The notes beneath the pieces were generated by a model that worked only from the letters and a program-made list of their open reading frames with translations, did not search any database and had not been told where the DNA came from. From the NCBI GenBank assembly GCA_900542385.1, contig UQNP01000123.1, positions 1 to 5,184 on the forward strand: 5,184 nucleotides of DNA. The letters run 5' to 3'. A program made the translations under genes and the position numbers. The stretch comes from an uncultured Eubacterium sp. Its GTDB lineage: Bacteria; Bacillota; Clostridia; Peptostreptococcales; Anaerovoracaceae. Positions 1-5,184 of this stretch are shown here, one piece after another. How positions within the stretch are numbered: position 1 is the stretch's first letter; each line of letters begins with the position of its first letter.

Positions 1-3
1 ATT

Positions 4-10
4 GCAGGAG
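4..10 (+). promoter_or_regulatory. Ribosome binding site of the small CGGC protein
   Basis: GCAGGAG lies 7 nt before the ATG at 18. It selects that ATG over the out-of-frame ATG at 14, which is too close to the site. Confidence 0.75.
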
Positions 11-17
11 TATATGT

Positions 18-299
18 ATGAAAAGTAAATATGTAGTAGGGATTTTGTTCTGTGGCGGATGCAATTGCTATTTTGACAGAGAGGAGTTGTATGACGATAT
101 AAAGAAGTCGCTTGCAGACGATTGTGAGTTTGTTTATTATTCTCCGGATTCAGATGTGGCTTGCGACATGGTGGTGCTCATCAACGGATGCCAGTCTGAA
201 TGTCTGATGCAGGAAGACTACAGGGCAAAATTTCTGTTGATAAACAATAAAAATTACAATGATGCTGTAGATCTTATAAAAAAAGGATTGGGGATATAG
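18..299 (+). CDS. Small cysteine-rich CGGC-motif protein, function unknown
   Basis: This 93-residue protein is not one I can assign to a function. It has seven cysteines: C12, C15 and C17 in a FCGGCNCYFDR segment, then C36, C49, C58 and C62 (the last two as GCQSEC). The order is a hydrophobic strand (VVGILF), the Cys-rich turn, a charged helix (about 21-34), another strand (MVVLINGC), and a C-terminal strand and helix. This suggests a compact alpha/beta cytoplasmic protein; there is no signal peptide or membrane segment. The CGGCN...DR pattern resembles small clostridial proteins found beside anaerobic catabolic genes, and paired cysteines could bind a metal or act in thiol redox, but that is inference. 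A good ribosome binding site supports the start. It is probably the last gene of a transcript starting left of the window, since a terminator follows within 50 nt. A distant CGGC-domain or thioredoxin-like relative is possible. Confidence 0.8.
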   Translation: MKSKYVVGILFCGGCNCYFDREELYDDIKKSLADDCEFVYYSPDSDVACDMVVLINGCQSECLMQEDYRAKFLLINNKNYNDAVDLIKKGLGI

Positions 300-344
300 A
301 TAAGATGATCCATACTGTGAACAGGGCAATGCATGTAGCGCATG

Positions 345-375
345 AAAGCGACTGCTTCAAAGCAGCCGCTTTTTT
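345..375 (+). terminator. Rho-independent terminator after the CGGC-protein gene
   Basis: AAAGCG, an A/C mismatch, then CTGCT form the left arm. The loop is TCAA, and AGCAG-C-CGCTTT forms the right arm, running into a T tract that ends at 375. The stem has 11 pairs with one internal mismatch. It sits 46 nt after the stop codon and separates the first gene from the permease control region. Confidence 0.85.
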
Positions 376-449
376 ATGTTATTCAAATATGAATGATAGA
401 CAAATCATTTACGGATTATAAACCAATTTTAAATTTAGAATAAAATAAA

Positions 450-472
450 TTTTGCGAAAATTATTCACAAAA
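450..472. promoter_or_regulatory. Candidate activator-binding site (UAS) upstream of the permease
   Basis: An imperfect palindrome has arms TTTTGCGAA and TTCACAAAA around AATTA, with 8 of 9 positions pairing. Its centre lies about 113 nt before the predicted start site at 574, a usual distance for a sigma-54 activator site. A third copy of the half-site, TTTGTGAA, occurs at 508-515. A related GCGA-N8-TCGC repeat lies just upstream of the activator gene. Binding by that activator is inferred. Confidence 0.45.
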
Positions 473-547
473 GAATAAAGACCCGTTGAAAATACAGGGT
501 TTCGGCCTTTGTGAAAAAAACGAAATATGTGTGATTTTATCGAAAAA

Positions 548-563
548 TGGCATATATATTGCA
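548..563 (+). promoter_or_regulatory. Sigma-54 (-24/-12) promoter of the permease gene
   Basis: The sequence TGGCATATATATTGCA matches the RpoN consensus TGGCAC-N5-TTGCA at all but one of the defined positions. GG is at 549-550 and GC at 561-562 with the obligatory 10-nt spacing. This predicts transcription from about 574 and an 89-nt leader before the ATG at 663. A sigma-54 activator with an intact GAFTGA loop is encoded about 1.7 kb downstream on the other strand, which makes a chance match less likely. I see no credible sigma-70 promoter closer to the gene. Confidence 0.85.
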
Positions 564-651
564 TTATACATATACAGGCGCCAAAAGAAAGTTATTATAA
601 TTGACATTTATTTTATCAAAGTAGGAAAAGTAATCATTAAGAAAAGAGAGA

Positions 652-657
652 AAGGGA
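652..657 (+). promoter_or_regulatory. Ribosome binding site deciding the permease start
   Basis: AAGGGA lies 5 nt before the ATG at 663. The in-frame ATG at 486 lacks such a site and also lies upstream of the predicted transcription start, so 663 is the start. Confidence 0.75.
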
Positions 658-662
658 AAAGT

Positions 663-2135
663 ATGAGTAATCAAAATAATAATTTGGAACGCCAGACTTT
701 TGCCAAGACCCTTGGAAGAGGCGAGATATGGGCATTCGCCTTCGGCTCGGTAGTAGGCTGGGGCTGGGTAATGTTAGCCGGCGGCTGGGTAACATCCGCA
801 GGTACGCTCGGTGCAATAGTAGCATTTGTTATAGCAGGTTTGGTATGTTGTTCTATAGGTATGGCTTTTGCAGAGCTTTGTCCGATGATACCTCAGACAG
901 GAGGTGTACTGGTATTTGCATACAGAGCCGGAGGATATAAGTTTGGCTGGTTCGCAGCATGGGCTATGGCGTTTGCTTATGTTGCGGTAGCTTGCTGGGA
1001 AGGTCCGGCATTTGGTACAGCGGTTGAATATTTATTCCCATCGCTTACTGAAAATGCGACGGTACTCTATTCTCTGCAGGGTTATGATCTGACGCTCCCA
1101 TGGGTTCTGATCGCTGCTGCAGGAACTATATTCACTATCATCTGCAATTATATAGGTATGAGTTTTGCAAAAATCGTAAACACTATCGCTGCACTGGCTC
1201 TCGTAGCAGGCGGACTGATCTTCTTCTTTGGCGGCGTGACTTTGGGAGATTTTTCAAATGCACAGCCGATGTTCCAGGATGGATTCAGCGGAGTATTTAT
1301 CGTACTCATGGCAGCGCCTGCCATGTTCGTAGGATTCGACGTAATACCTCAGTCGGTAGAAGATATGAAGATCCCGATGAAGCAGGTAGGAAGCATGGTA
1401 ATTCTTGCTATCGTATTGGGCGCCATCTGGTATATTTTAATGATACTCGGGTCAGCATTTGGCGCGCCTGCAGCTTTCAGAGAATCTGCAACTATTCCTG
1501 TAGCAGATATCGCATCTTATGTAATGGGTTCGAAAATTTTCGGTTCTTTCGTTATAATAGCAGGTATAGGCGGTATACTTACAAGCTGGAACGCTATGTA
1601 TATCGGAGCTACGAGGATCATATTCGCTATGGCAAGAGCAAAAATGCTGCCTCCTGTATTTGGTAAACTTCATCCTAAATACAACTCGCCTACAGCTGCG
1701 CTTCTGCTCGTAGGAGCTCTCGGTCTTGCTTCTATATTCCTTGGAAGCAATGCACTCGGATGGTTCGTAGATGCAAGCTCCTTCGGAACTGTAGTTGCTT
1801 ACTTCTGCGCTGCTATCGCATTCTATAAACTGAAAAATGATGAGCCTGATACTCCGAGACCTTTCAAGGCACCTCTCGGAAAGTTCATGGCCGTGATCGC
1901 TATAGTGTGCTCAGGTCTTTTCATCTGCATTTATCTGCCGTTCAGCCCATCAGGCGGACTTGGCGGAATGGAATGGATAATGGTAGCTCTGTGGACTGTA
2001 ATAGGTATCATCCTTGCTATAGCAGTTAAAAACAGCAGCTATGCCAAGATAACCAAGGCTGAGAGAGAATACCTCATATTCGGTGAAGAATACGCAAGAA
2101 AAGAAATCGTTGGCGAAGAAAAAGCCGAAGCATAG
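663..2135 (+). CDS. APC-superfamily amino acid/amine permease
   Basis: A 490-residue integral membrane transporter, likely bringing an amino acid or related amine into the cell by a cation-coupled or exchange mechanism. It is highly hydrophobic, with about 12 membrane spans from residue 21 to 455. Span 1 carries the glycine-rich break GSVVGWGW (28-35), where APC carriers bind the substrate backbone. FAELCPMIPQTGGVLVFAYR (69-88) matches the classic APC 'AE...P..GG.Y.Y.R' signature after span 2. Later landmarks are W309 and the ATRIIFAMARAKMLPPVFGKLHPKYNSP segment (316-343), a typical APC loop with a conserved Arg and 'P.P' turn. About 35 hydrophilic residues follow the last span. The start at 663 uses its own ribosome site and gives the usual family length; extension to 486 would add 59 unlike residues. 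It is monocistronic between a sigma-54 promoter and a bidirectional terminator. The substrate cannot be read from the sequence; the neighbouring aminotransferase suggests an amino-group donor. Confidence 0.9.
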   Translation: MSNQNNNLERQTFAKTLGRGEIWAFAFGSVVGWGWVMLAGGWVTSAGTLGAIVAFVIAGLVCCSIGMAFAELCPMIPQTGGVLVFAYRAGGYKFGWFAAWAMAFAYVAVACWEGPAFGTAVEYLFPSLTENATVLYSLQGYDLTLPWVLIAAAGTIFTIICNYIGMSFAKIVNTIAALALVAGGLIFFFGGVTLGDFSNAQPMFQDGFSGVFIVLMAAPAMFVGFDVIPQSVEDMKIPMKQVGSMVILAIVLGAIWYILMILGSAFGAPAAFRESATIPVADIASYVMGSKIFGSFVIIAGIGGILTSWNAMYIGATRIIFAMARAKMLPPVFGKLHPKYNSPTAALLLVGALGLASIFLGSNALGWFVDASSFGTVVAYFCAAIAFYKLKNDEPDTPRPFKAPLGKFMAVIAIVCSGLFICIYLPFSPSGGLGGMEWIMVALWTVIGIILAIAVKNSSYAKITKAEREYLIFGEEYARKEIVGEEKAEA

Positions 2136-2173
2136 AAGATAATATTGCTTTATTTAAAAACAACATAAAAGTG

Positions 2174-2214
2174 AAAAAAGGACATTCCTGAGATTCATCA
2201 GGATGTCCTTTTTT
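2174..2214. terminator. Bidirectional terminator between permease and regulator genes
   Basis: AAAAAAGGACA, then TCCTGA (one unpaired T between them), loop GATTCA, then TCAGGA and TGTCCTTTTTT. The stem is 17 pairs with one bulge. It has an A tract on one side and a T tract on the other, so it can end transcription from both directions. It lies 38 nt after the permease stop and between convergent genes. Confidence 0.92.
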
Positions 2215-2232
2215 CTTATTGTCATAGAAATA

Positions 2233-2251
2233 CCACCGGCCAAGCCGGTGG
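2233..2251. repeat. GC-rich hairpin in the convergent intergenic region
   Basis: CCACCGGC-CAA-GCCGGTGG is a perfect 8-bp stem with a 3-nt loop, in otherwise very AT-rich DNA. Neither side carries an immediate T run, so it is not a standard intrinsic terminator. It could slow polymerase leaving the regulator gene, protect its 3' end, or be a dispersed REP/IS200-type palindrome. No transposase lies nearby. Confidence 0.6.
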
Positions 2252-2283
2252 ATCATTATTGATATATTGAATTTTTTTAATAT

Positions 2284-2301
2284 TTCTTTGATATCAAAGA
2301 A
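2284..2301. repeat. 18-bp perfect palindrome over the regulator stop codon
   Basis: TTCTTTGA and its exact complement TCAAAGAA flank a central TA, giving an 18-bp self-complementary sequence. It includes the TGA stop and the last codons of the regulator gene. It has no spacer, so as RNA it would fold poorly, while as DNA it could be a dimer-binding site. Its AT-rich composition also makes coincidence possible. Confidence 0.5.
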
Positions 2302-3694
2302 GATTTATTTTCTTGTATTTATTGTATTTGCGTGAGAAAGTAGGCTGACTGATGCCGAGAAGCTTTGCGGCTTCATTAGTGTTTCTGCTTCGTTTCAAAG
2401 CTGTCTGCATGAGCGAAGCTTCGACAGAACATATTACTTTATCCATATTAAAGGATGAGGGATCGTTAAATGCCGAGTTGCCGTATTCGTTTATGGCAGA
2501 TTCGGGATCGTCACCCGGAAAGCCTGTATTCTGTACACTCGACAGTATATCGGTTTCGTTCAATATGAACTGTCTTTCTATGAAGTTTGACAACTCCCGT
2601 ATATTGCCGGGCCAGGGCATTGTCATAAGTGAAAGGAGAAACTCGCTTGTAGCCTGTTTTTTACATCCGTATTTTGAATTGAGTCTTTCTATGAAGAGCT
2701 CTGCAAGAGATGGGATATCTTCTCTTCTGTCTCTGAGAGGCGGTATATTTATTGAGATTACGTTCAGTCTGTAGTACAGATCTTCGCGGAAGGTCTTTTC
2801 GCTGAGCATATGTTTGAGATCTCTGTTGGTAGCAGCAATTATTCTCACATTTACTTTTTGTGTTTCTGTACTTCCCACCCGCGTTATTTCTCCGTCCTGA
2901 AGAACGCGCAGGAGAGAGGACTGCAGATTCAGCGGGAGTTCACCTATCTCGTCCAGAAAAAGAGTCCCTCCGTTTGCCATTTCAAACATGCCCGGTTTGC
3001 CTTTAGGGTCTGCTCCTGTAAAGGCTCCGCCTACATATCCGAACAGTTCTGATTCGAGAAGATTTTCGGGTATGGCTCCGCAGTTTATTTTGATATAATT
3101 GCTGTTTTTCCTCAAACTGTTGTAGTGTATGTACTTTGCTACGATCTCTTTGCCGACTCCTGTTTCCCCTGTGAGGAGCACGGTAGAGTCTCTGGGAGCG
3201 ACTTTTGCGGCGAAATTGAACACAGATATGGTGCCTGGACTTTCGCATATTATGTTATTTATCGTTGACGGATCGAAGTATTGATGCCTGTAATGAGAAA
3301 TGATCTCCTTTGAAAGCTTTTCTTCCTTTTCAAGGGAAATTATTTTTGATATATCTCTGACATTTGTTATGACGGCAATAACTTCGCCGGTATTGTCGAA
3401 TACAGGGTTGCCGGTTATGAGGACGTTTTTTCCCGAAATAAGTTTTTCTGTGACCGTAATAGATTTTTTCGACTTTATTACATCGTCCGTTATATGCACT
3501 TTCATTATGCCGGAGTTTATGAGCTCTGACATGGATCTGCCTATGTATTCTGCTCTGCTGTGGCCTGTAAGTTTTTCATAGGCGCTGTTTACGTATATAG
3601 TAATGCCGTTTTTATCGGTGATATAAATGCCGTCGTAGGAGCTTTCCATAACAGACAGTATAAATTCTTTATTTGTAAACATATTGTTTTTCAT
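2294..3694 (-). CDS. Sigma-54-dependent PAS-domain transcriptional activator
   Basis: A 466-residue cytoplasmic enhancer-binding protein that would use ATP to open promoters held by sigma-54 RNA polymerase. An N-terminal PAS domain spans about 7-117 ([21 protein letters not shown]), followed by a charged helical linker (118-140). The AAA+ domain covers about 146-375 with Walker A GETGVGKE (176-183), the sigma-54-contacting loop GAFTGA (223-228), Walker B GGTLFLDE (242-249), arginines in FREDLYYRL (302-310), and WPGNIREL (361-368). The C-terminus is a Fis/TyrR-like helix-turn-helix ([20 protein letters not shown], 438-457). No receiver domain or membrane span is present, so it likely senses a small molecule or redox signal through PAS rather than a histidine kinase. 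The start at 3694 is preferred over the in-frame ATG at 3739 because AAAGGT lies 6 nt before it. It probably activates the promoter at 548 and may also control the aminotransferase gene. Confidence 0.93.
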   Translation of the reverse strand: MKNNMFTNKEFILSVMESSYDGIYITDKNGITIYVNSAYEKLTGHSRAEYIGRSMSELINSGIMKVHITDDVIKSKKSITVTEKLISGKNVLITGNPVFDNTGEVIAVITNVRDISKIISLEKEEKLSKEIISHYRHQYFDPSTINNIICESPGTISVFNFAAKVAPRDSTVLLTGETGVGKEIVAKYIHYNSLRKNSNYIKINCGAIPENLLESELFGYVGGAFTGADPKGKPGMFEMANGGTLFLDEIGELPLNLQSSLLRVLQDGEITRVGSTETQKVNVRIIAATNRDLKHMLSEKTFREDLYYRLNVISINIPPLRDRREDIPSLAELFIERLNSKYGCKKQATSEFLLSLMTMPWPGNIRELSNFIERQFILNETDILSSVQNTGFPGDDPESAINEYGNSAFNDPSSFNMDKVICSVEASLMQTALKRSRNTNEAAKLLGISQPTFSRKYNKYKKINLL

Positions 3695-3700
3695 AAAATC

Positions 3701-3706
3701 ACCTTT
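3701..3706 (-). promoter_or_regulatory. Ribosome binding site deciding the regulator start
   Basis: On the minus strand AAAGGT lies 6 nt before the ATG at 3694. The upstream ATG at 3739 has no comparable site, so the 15 extra residues it would add are unlikely to be made. Confidence 0.7.
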
Positions 3707-3741
3707 ACTGTTAAGCTGTATAAATATCCGGATAATCATAA

Positions 3742-3769
3742 GCCATAGCGAAAAAATTATCGCTATGGC
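3742..3769. promoter_or_regulatory. Perfect inverted repeat upstream of the regulator gene
   Basis: GCCATAGCGA-N8-TCGCTATGGC has perfect 10-bp arms. It lies 43 nt after the aminotransferase stop and 48 nt before the regulator start. No T run follows on the minus strand, so a simple terminator is unlikely. Candidate roles are an operator (perhaps for autoregulation) or an RNA stem that sets the relative amounts of the two products. Its core resembles the palindrome at 450-472. Confidence 0.65.
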
Positions 3770-3811
3770 CCGATTTCAAAAGATTGTTTATGTAAAATGA
3801 TATACGTGTTT

Positions 3812-5116
3812 TTATTTTTTCAGCATAGGGAAAACGTAGTCAAATACTTCAAGTGTCTTGTCGATGTCTTCCTCTGTGTGAGCAGTTGAAAGATAGATCC
3901 TTCCTCTTGCTGATGTAAGTCTTATACCGTAATCTCTTGCCAGCAGGAAGAGTTTGTCGTAAGCTTCCTGATCTACGTTCATGAGACAGTCTCTATAGTC
4001 TTTAGGAGCTCTGTCTATACCGATCTGCATCTGGCAGATAGCATTGTGATGGTTTGCGTATACTTTCAGTCCGTGCTTCTTTCCAAGCTCTTTGATTCCG
4101 TCAGTGAGTTTCTTTCCAAGGGCATCTATCTTTTCGTAAGTACCCGGTTTTTCCAGTTCAGCGATAGTAGCAAGGGATGCAGCTACAGCTATAGGAGTTG
4201 CATTGAATGTGCCGGAAGGATGTACTTTTTCCATAAGCTCTTTTCTTCCGCATATCATTGAAAGGGAGAAGCCTCCTGCGATAGCTTTTCCGAATACAGC
4301 GAGGTCCGGAGTAACTCCGAAGTACTGCTGAGCTCCGCCAAGTGAAAGTCTGAAACCTGTGATTACTTCGTCGAATATGAGGAGTGCGCCGTATTTTTCA
4401 CACATGTCTTTTACCTGCTGCAGGTAGCCTTCTTTAGGAAGGATAGGGCCTTCGTCGCACATGTAAGGCTCCATAAGTACTGCCGCTACATCATCTTTGT
4501 TTTCTTTGAGGATGCTCTCAAGAGTTTCAGCATCGTTCCAAGGAGCGAGGATGATATCATCAGCGGTGTGAGTTCTCTGTCCTGCGGTGTTCATGAGCCT
4601 GCTTATGTTGCTCTTAGGACCGAGTTCATCGATATTGTCTGCGCCGATAGTAACTTTCTGTTCATCAGCCCAGCCGTGGTACTGGCCTTCAAATTTTACT
4701 ATCTTCATTTTGCCTGTGGAAGCTCTTGCTACACGCCATGCGTGCATGTTTGCTTCTGTACCGGAGCTCTGGAAGCTTACCATTTCAGCGCATGGGATTA
4801 TGTCGACAAGCTTTTTGGCCAGTTTGCAGAGATCTTCAGTAGGAGCAGAGAACTGCGAGCCTTTTTCAAGCTGATCTCTTACGGCGGCATTTACAGCTTC
4901 AGGAGCGTATCCAAGGATCATAGGTCCGAAACCTGCCACGTAGTCGATATAATCGTTGCCGTCTACATCGTACATATGAGCTCCTTTTCCGTGAGTCATA
5001 CATACGGGGTATTCTTCATTATGAGCTTTATGAAAAGAACTGCTTACTCCGTCAACCAGATATTTTTTTGTTTCGTTGAACAGAGCCTTTGATTTTTCTG
5101 TTTTGAATTTTTCCAT
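3812..5116 (-). CDS. PLP-dependent class III aminotransferase, HemL-like
   Basis: A 434-residue soluble fold-type I PLP enzyme of the glutamate-1-semialdehyde aminomutase subgroup. It shows GPMILGYAPEAV and QFSAPTEDL (64-75, 89-96), the phosphate-binding SSGTEAN (117-123), EGQYHGWAD (143-151; Tyr146 would stack on the cofactor), Asp249 in LIFDEVITGFR (contacts the pyridine nitrogen), the cofactor lysine Lys277 in FGKAIAGG, and HPSGTFNATPIA (299-310). Length and ends match HemL. It differs from tetrapyrrole-pathway enzymes in SGTEAN instead of SGTEAT and in the segment around 152-190, where HemL has its gating loop. Its partners are a permease and a sigma-54 activator, not heme genes. A catabolic transaminase or aminomutase, for instance for a beta- or omega-amino acid, is therefore more likely than heme synthesis. 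The regulator follows 117 nt downstream on the same strand, so they may be co-transcribed. The ATG at 5116 is the only sensible start, since TAA lies one codon upstream in frame. Confidence 0.88.
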   Translation of the reverse strand: MEKFKTEKSKALFNETKKYLVDGVSSSFHKAHNEEYPVCMTHGKGAHMYDVDGNDYIDYVAGFGPMILGYAPEAVNAAVRDQLEKGSQFSAPTEDLCKLAKKLVDIIPCAEMVSFQSSGTEANMHAWRVARASTGKMKIVKFEGQYHGWADEQKVTIGADNIDELGPKSNISRLMNTAGQRTHTADDIILAPWNDAETLESILKENKDDVAAVLMEPYMCDEGPILPKEGYLQQVKDMCEKYGALLIFDEVITGFRLSLGGAQQYFGVTPDLAVFGKAIAGGFSLSMICGRKELMEKVHPSGTFNATPIAVAASLATIAELEKPGTYEKIDALGKKLTDGIKELGKKHGLKVYANHHNAICQMQIGIDRAPKDYRDCLMNVDQEAYDKLFLLARDYGIRLTSARGRIYLSTAHTEEDIDKTLEVFDYVFPMLKK

Positions 5117-5119
5117 TCC

Positions 5120-5158
5120 TTATTTATATGATTGCAGATATTCGTCGTCTGTAACCAT
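5120..5158 (-). CDS. 12-codon leader frame or tail of an upstream gene
   Basis: On the minus strand AGGAGG, three bases later ATG, then MVTDDEYLQSYK and TAA, which is followed by GGA and the aminotransferase ATG in the same frame. Read from its own ATG it is a 12-residue leader peptide whose terminating ribosomes could restart 3 nt later. The frame is also open upstream to the window edge, so it could be the C-terminus of a longer upstream gene in an operon. No run of a single amino acid codon suggests attenuation. Which of the two is correct cannot be decided here. Confidence 0.35.
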   Translation of the reverse strand: MVTDDEYLQSYK

Positions 5159-5160
5159 AT

Positions 5161-5166
5161 ACCTCC
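5161..5166 (-). promoter_or_regulatory. Strong Shine-Dalgarno sequence 45 nt before the aminotransferase
   Basis: AGGAGG on the minus strand is the strongest ribosome site in the window, yet it serves the short frame at 5120-5158 and not the aminotransferase ATG. The aminotransferase itself has only AAGGA directly abutting its ATG, which is too close to work well. This points to translational coupling. Confidence 0.5.
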
Positions 5167-5184
5167 TTTCACTTTTCAATAAAC

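Larger units (their letters stand above)
376..662 (+). promoter_or_regulatory. Permease control region and 5' leader
   Basis: Together with the preceding terminator, this is a gap of more than 300 bases (300-662) without a convincing gene. It is very AT-rich. From left to right it holds short AT-rich inverted repeats (for example AAATTTA-N8-TAAATTT at 431-452), an imperfect palindrome at 450-472, a repeat of its half-site at 508-515, a sigma-54 promoter match at 548-563, and a leader from about 574. A reading frame into the permease is open from 486, but the part before 663 reads as translated control DNA rather than protein. I see no riboswitch, tRNA-like fold or small gene with a ribosome site. 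Confidence 0.6.

Noticed and set aside
305..421. 38-codon frame after the first gene
   Set aside because: It has no Shine-Dalgarno site, contains the terminator hairpin and its T tract, and its translation looks like no known protein.
431..478. Further inverted repeats AAATTTA-N8-TAAATTT and TTATTC-N6-GAATAA
   Set aside because: The arms are short and made almost only of A and T, so they are expected by chance here. The overlapping palindrome at 450-472 with G and C in its arms is the better candidate.
601..629. TTGACA at 601 as a sigma-70 -35 box for the permease
   Set aside because: No -10-like hexamer lies 16-18 nt downstream (GGAAAA occurs there). The sigma-54 match is far better.
486..662. 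N-terminal extension of the permease from the ATG at 486
   Set aside because: It has no ribosome site, adds 59 residues unlike APC carriers, and lies across the sigma-54 promoter, so most of it would not be transcribed from that promoter.
1100..1666. 188-codon open frame inside the permease gene
   Set aside because: It is rich in Arg, Cys and Tyr with no domain and no ribosome site. It is a frame shadow of the permease coding sequence.
3695..3739. 15-residue N-terminal extension of the regulator
   Set aside because: The ATG at 3739 has no ribosome site and nearly abuts the inverted repeat, whereas the ATG at 3694 has AAAGGT at good spacing just before the PAS domain.
4568..5092. 174-codon plus-strand frame opposite the aminotransferase
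   Set aside because: It lies antisense to a well-supported enzyme, shows no recognisable motif, and is explained by the codon bias of the true gene.

Overview
The window looks like part of the chromosome of an anaerobic low-to-mid-GC Firmicute, probably a clostridium. The reasons are AT-rich intergenic DNA, purine-rich Shine-Dalgarno sites, U-tailed hairpin terminators, and a cytoplasmic PAS/sigma-54 activator paired with amino-acid catabolic genes. No rRNA, tRNA, CRISPR, integrase or transposase gene is visible. The genus cannot be named from this sequence alone.

Layout: (1) 18-299 (+) encodes a small seven-cysteine protein with a CGGC motif, the last gene of a unit entering from the left and closed by a terminator at 345-375. 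(2) 376-662 is a regulatory region. It contains an imperfect palindrome at 450-472, a repeated half-site at 508-515, a close match to the sigma-54 (-24/-12) promoter consensus at 548-563, and an 89-nt leader. (3) 663-2135 (+) encodes an APC-superfamily amino acid/amine permease. (4) 2136-2293 holds a strong bidirectional terminator (2174-2214), a GC-rich hairpin (2233-2251), and an 18-bp palindrome that runs over the stop codon of the next gene. (5) 2294-3694 (-) encodes a PAS-AAA+-Fis-type HTH sigma-54 activator. (6) 3695-3811 contains a perfect 10-bp-arm inverted repeat. (7) 3812-5116 (-) encodes a PLP-dependent class III aminotransferase of the glutamate-1-semialdehyde aminomutase (HemL) type. 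(8) 5120-5158 (-) is a 12-codon reading frame behind AGGAGG that ends 3 nt before the aminotransferase. It is either a leader peptide or the tail of an upstream gene cut by the window edge.

Interpretation: permease, transaminase and sigma-54 activator look like a self-contained uptake and catabolism module for an amino acid or amine. The PAS domain would sense a signal, the activator would bind upstream of 548 and switch on the permease through sigma-54 RNA polymerase, and the aminotransferase would process the imported compound. The sigma-54 promoter is the strongest physical link between the convergent halves, because an activator with an intact GAFTGA loop needs such a promoter. The substrate is unknown. 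A similar GCGA-N(7-8)-TCRC inverted repeat occurs both upstream of the permease promoter and just upstream of the regulator gene, which suggests a common operator.
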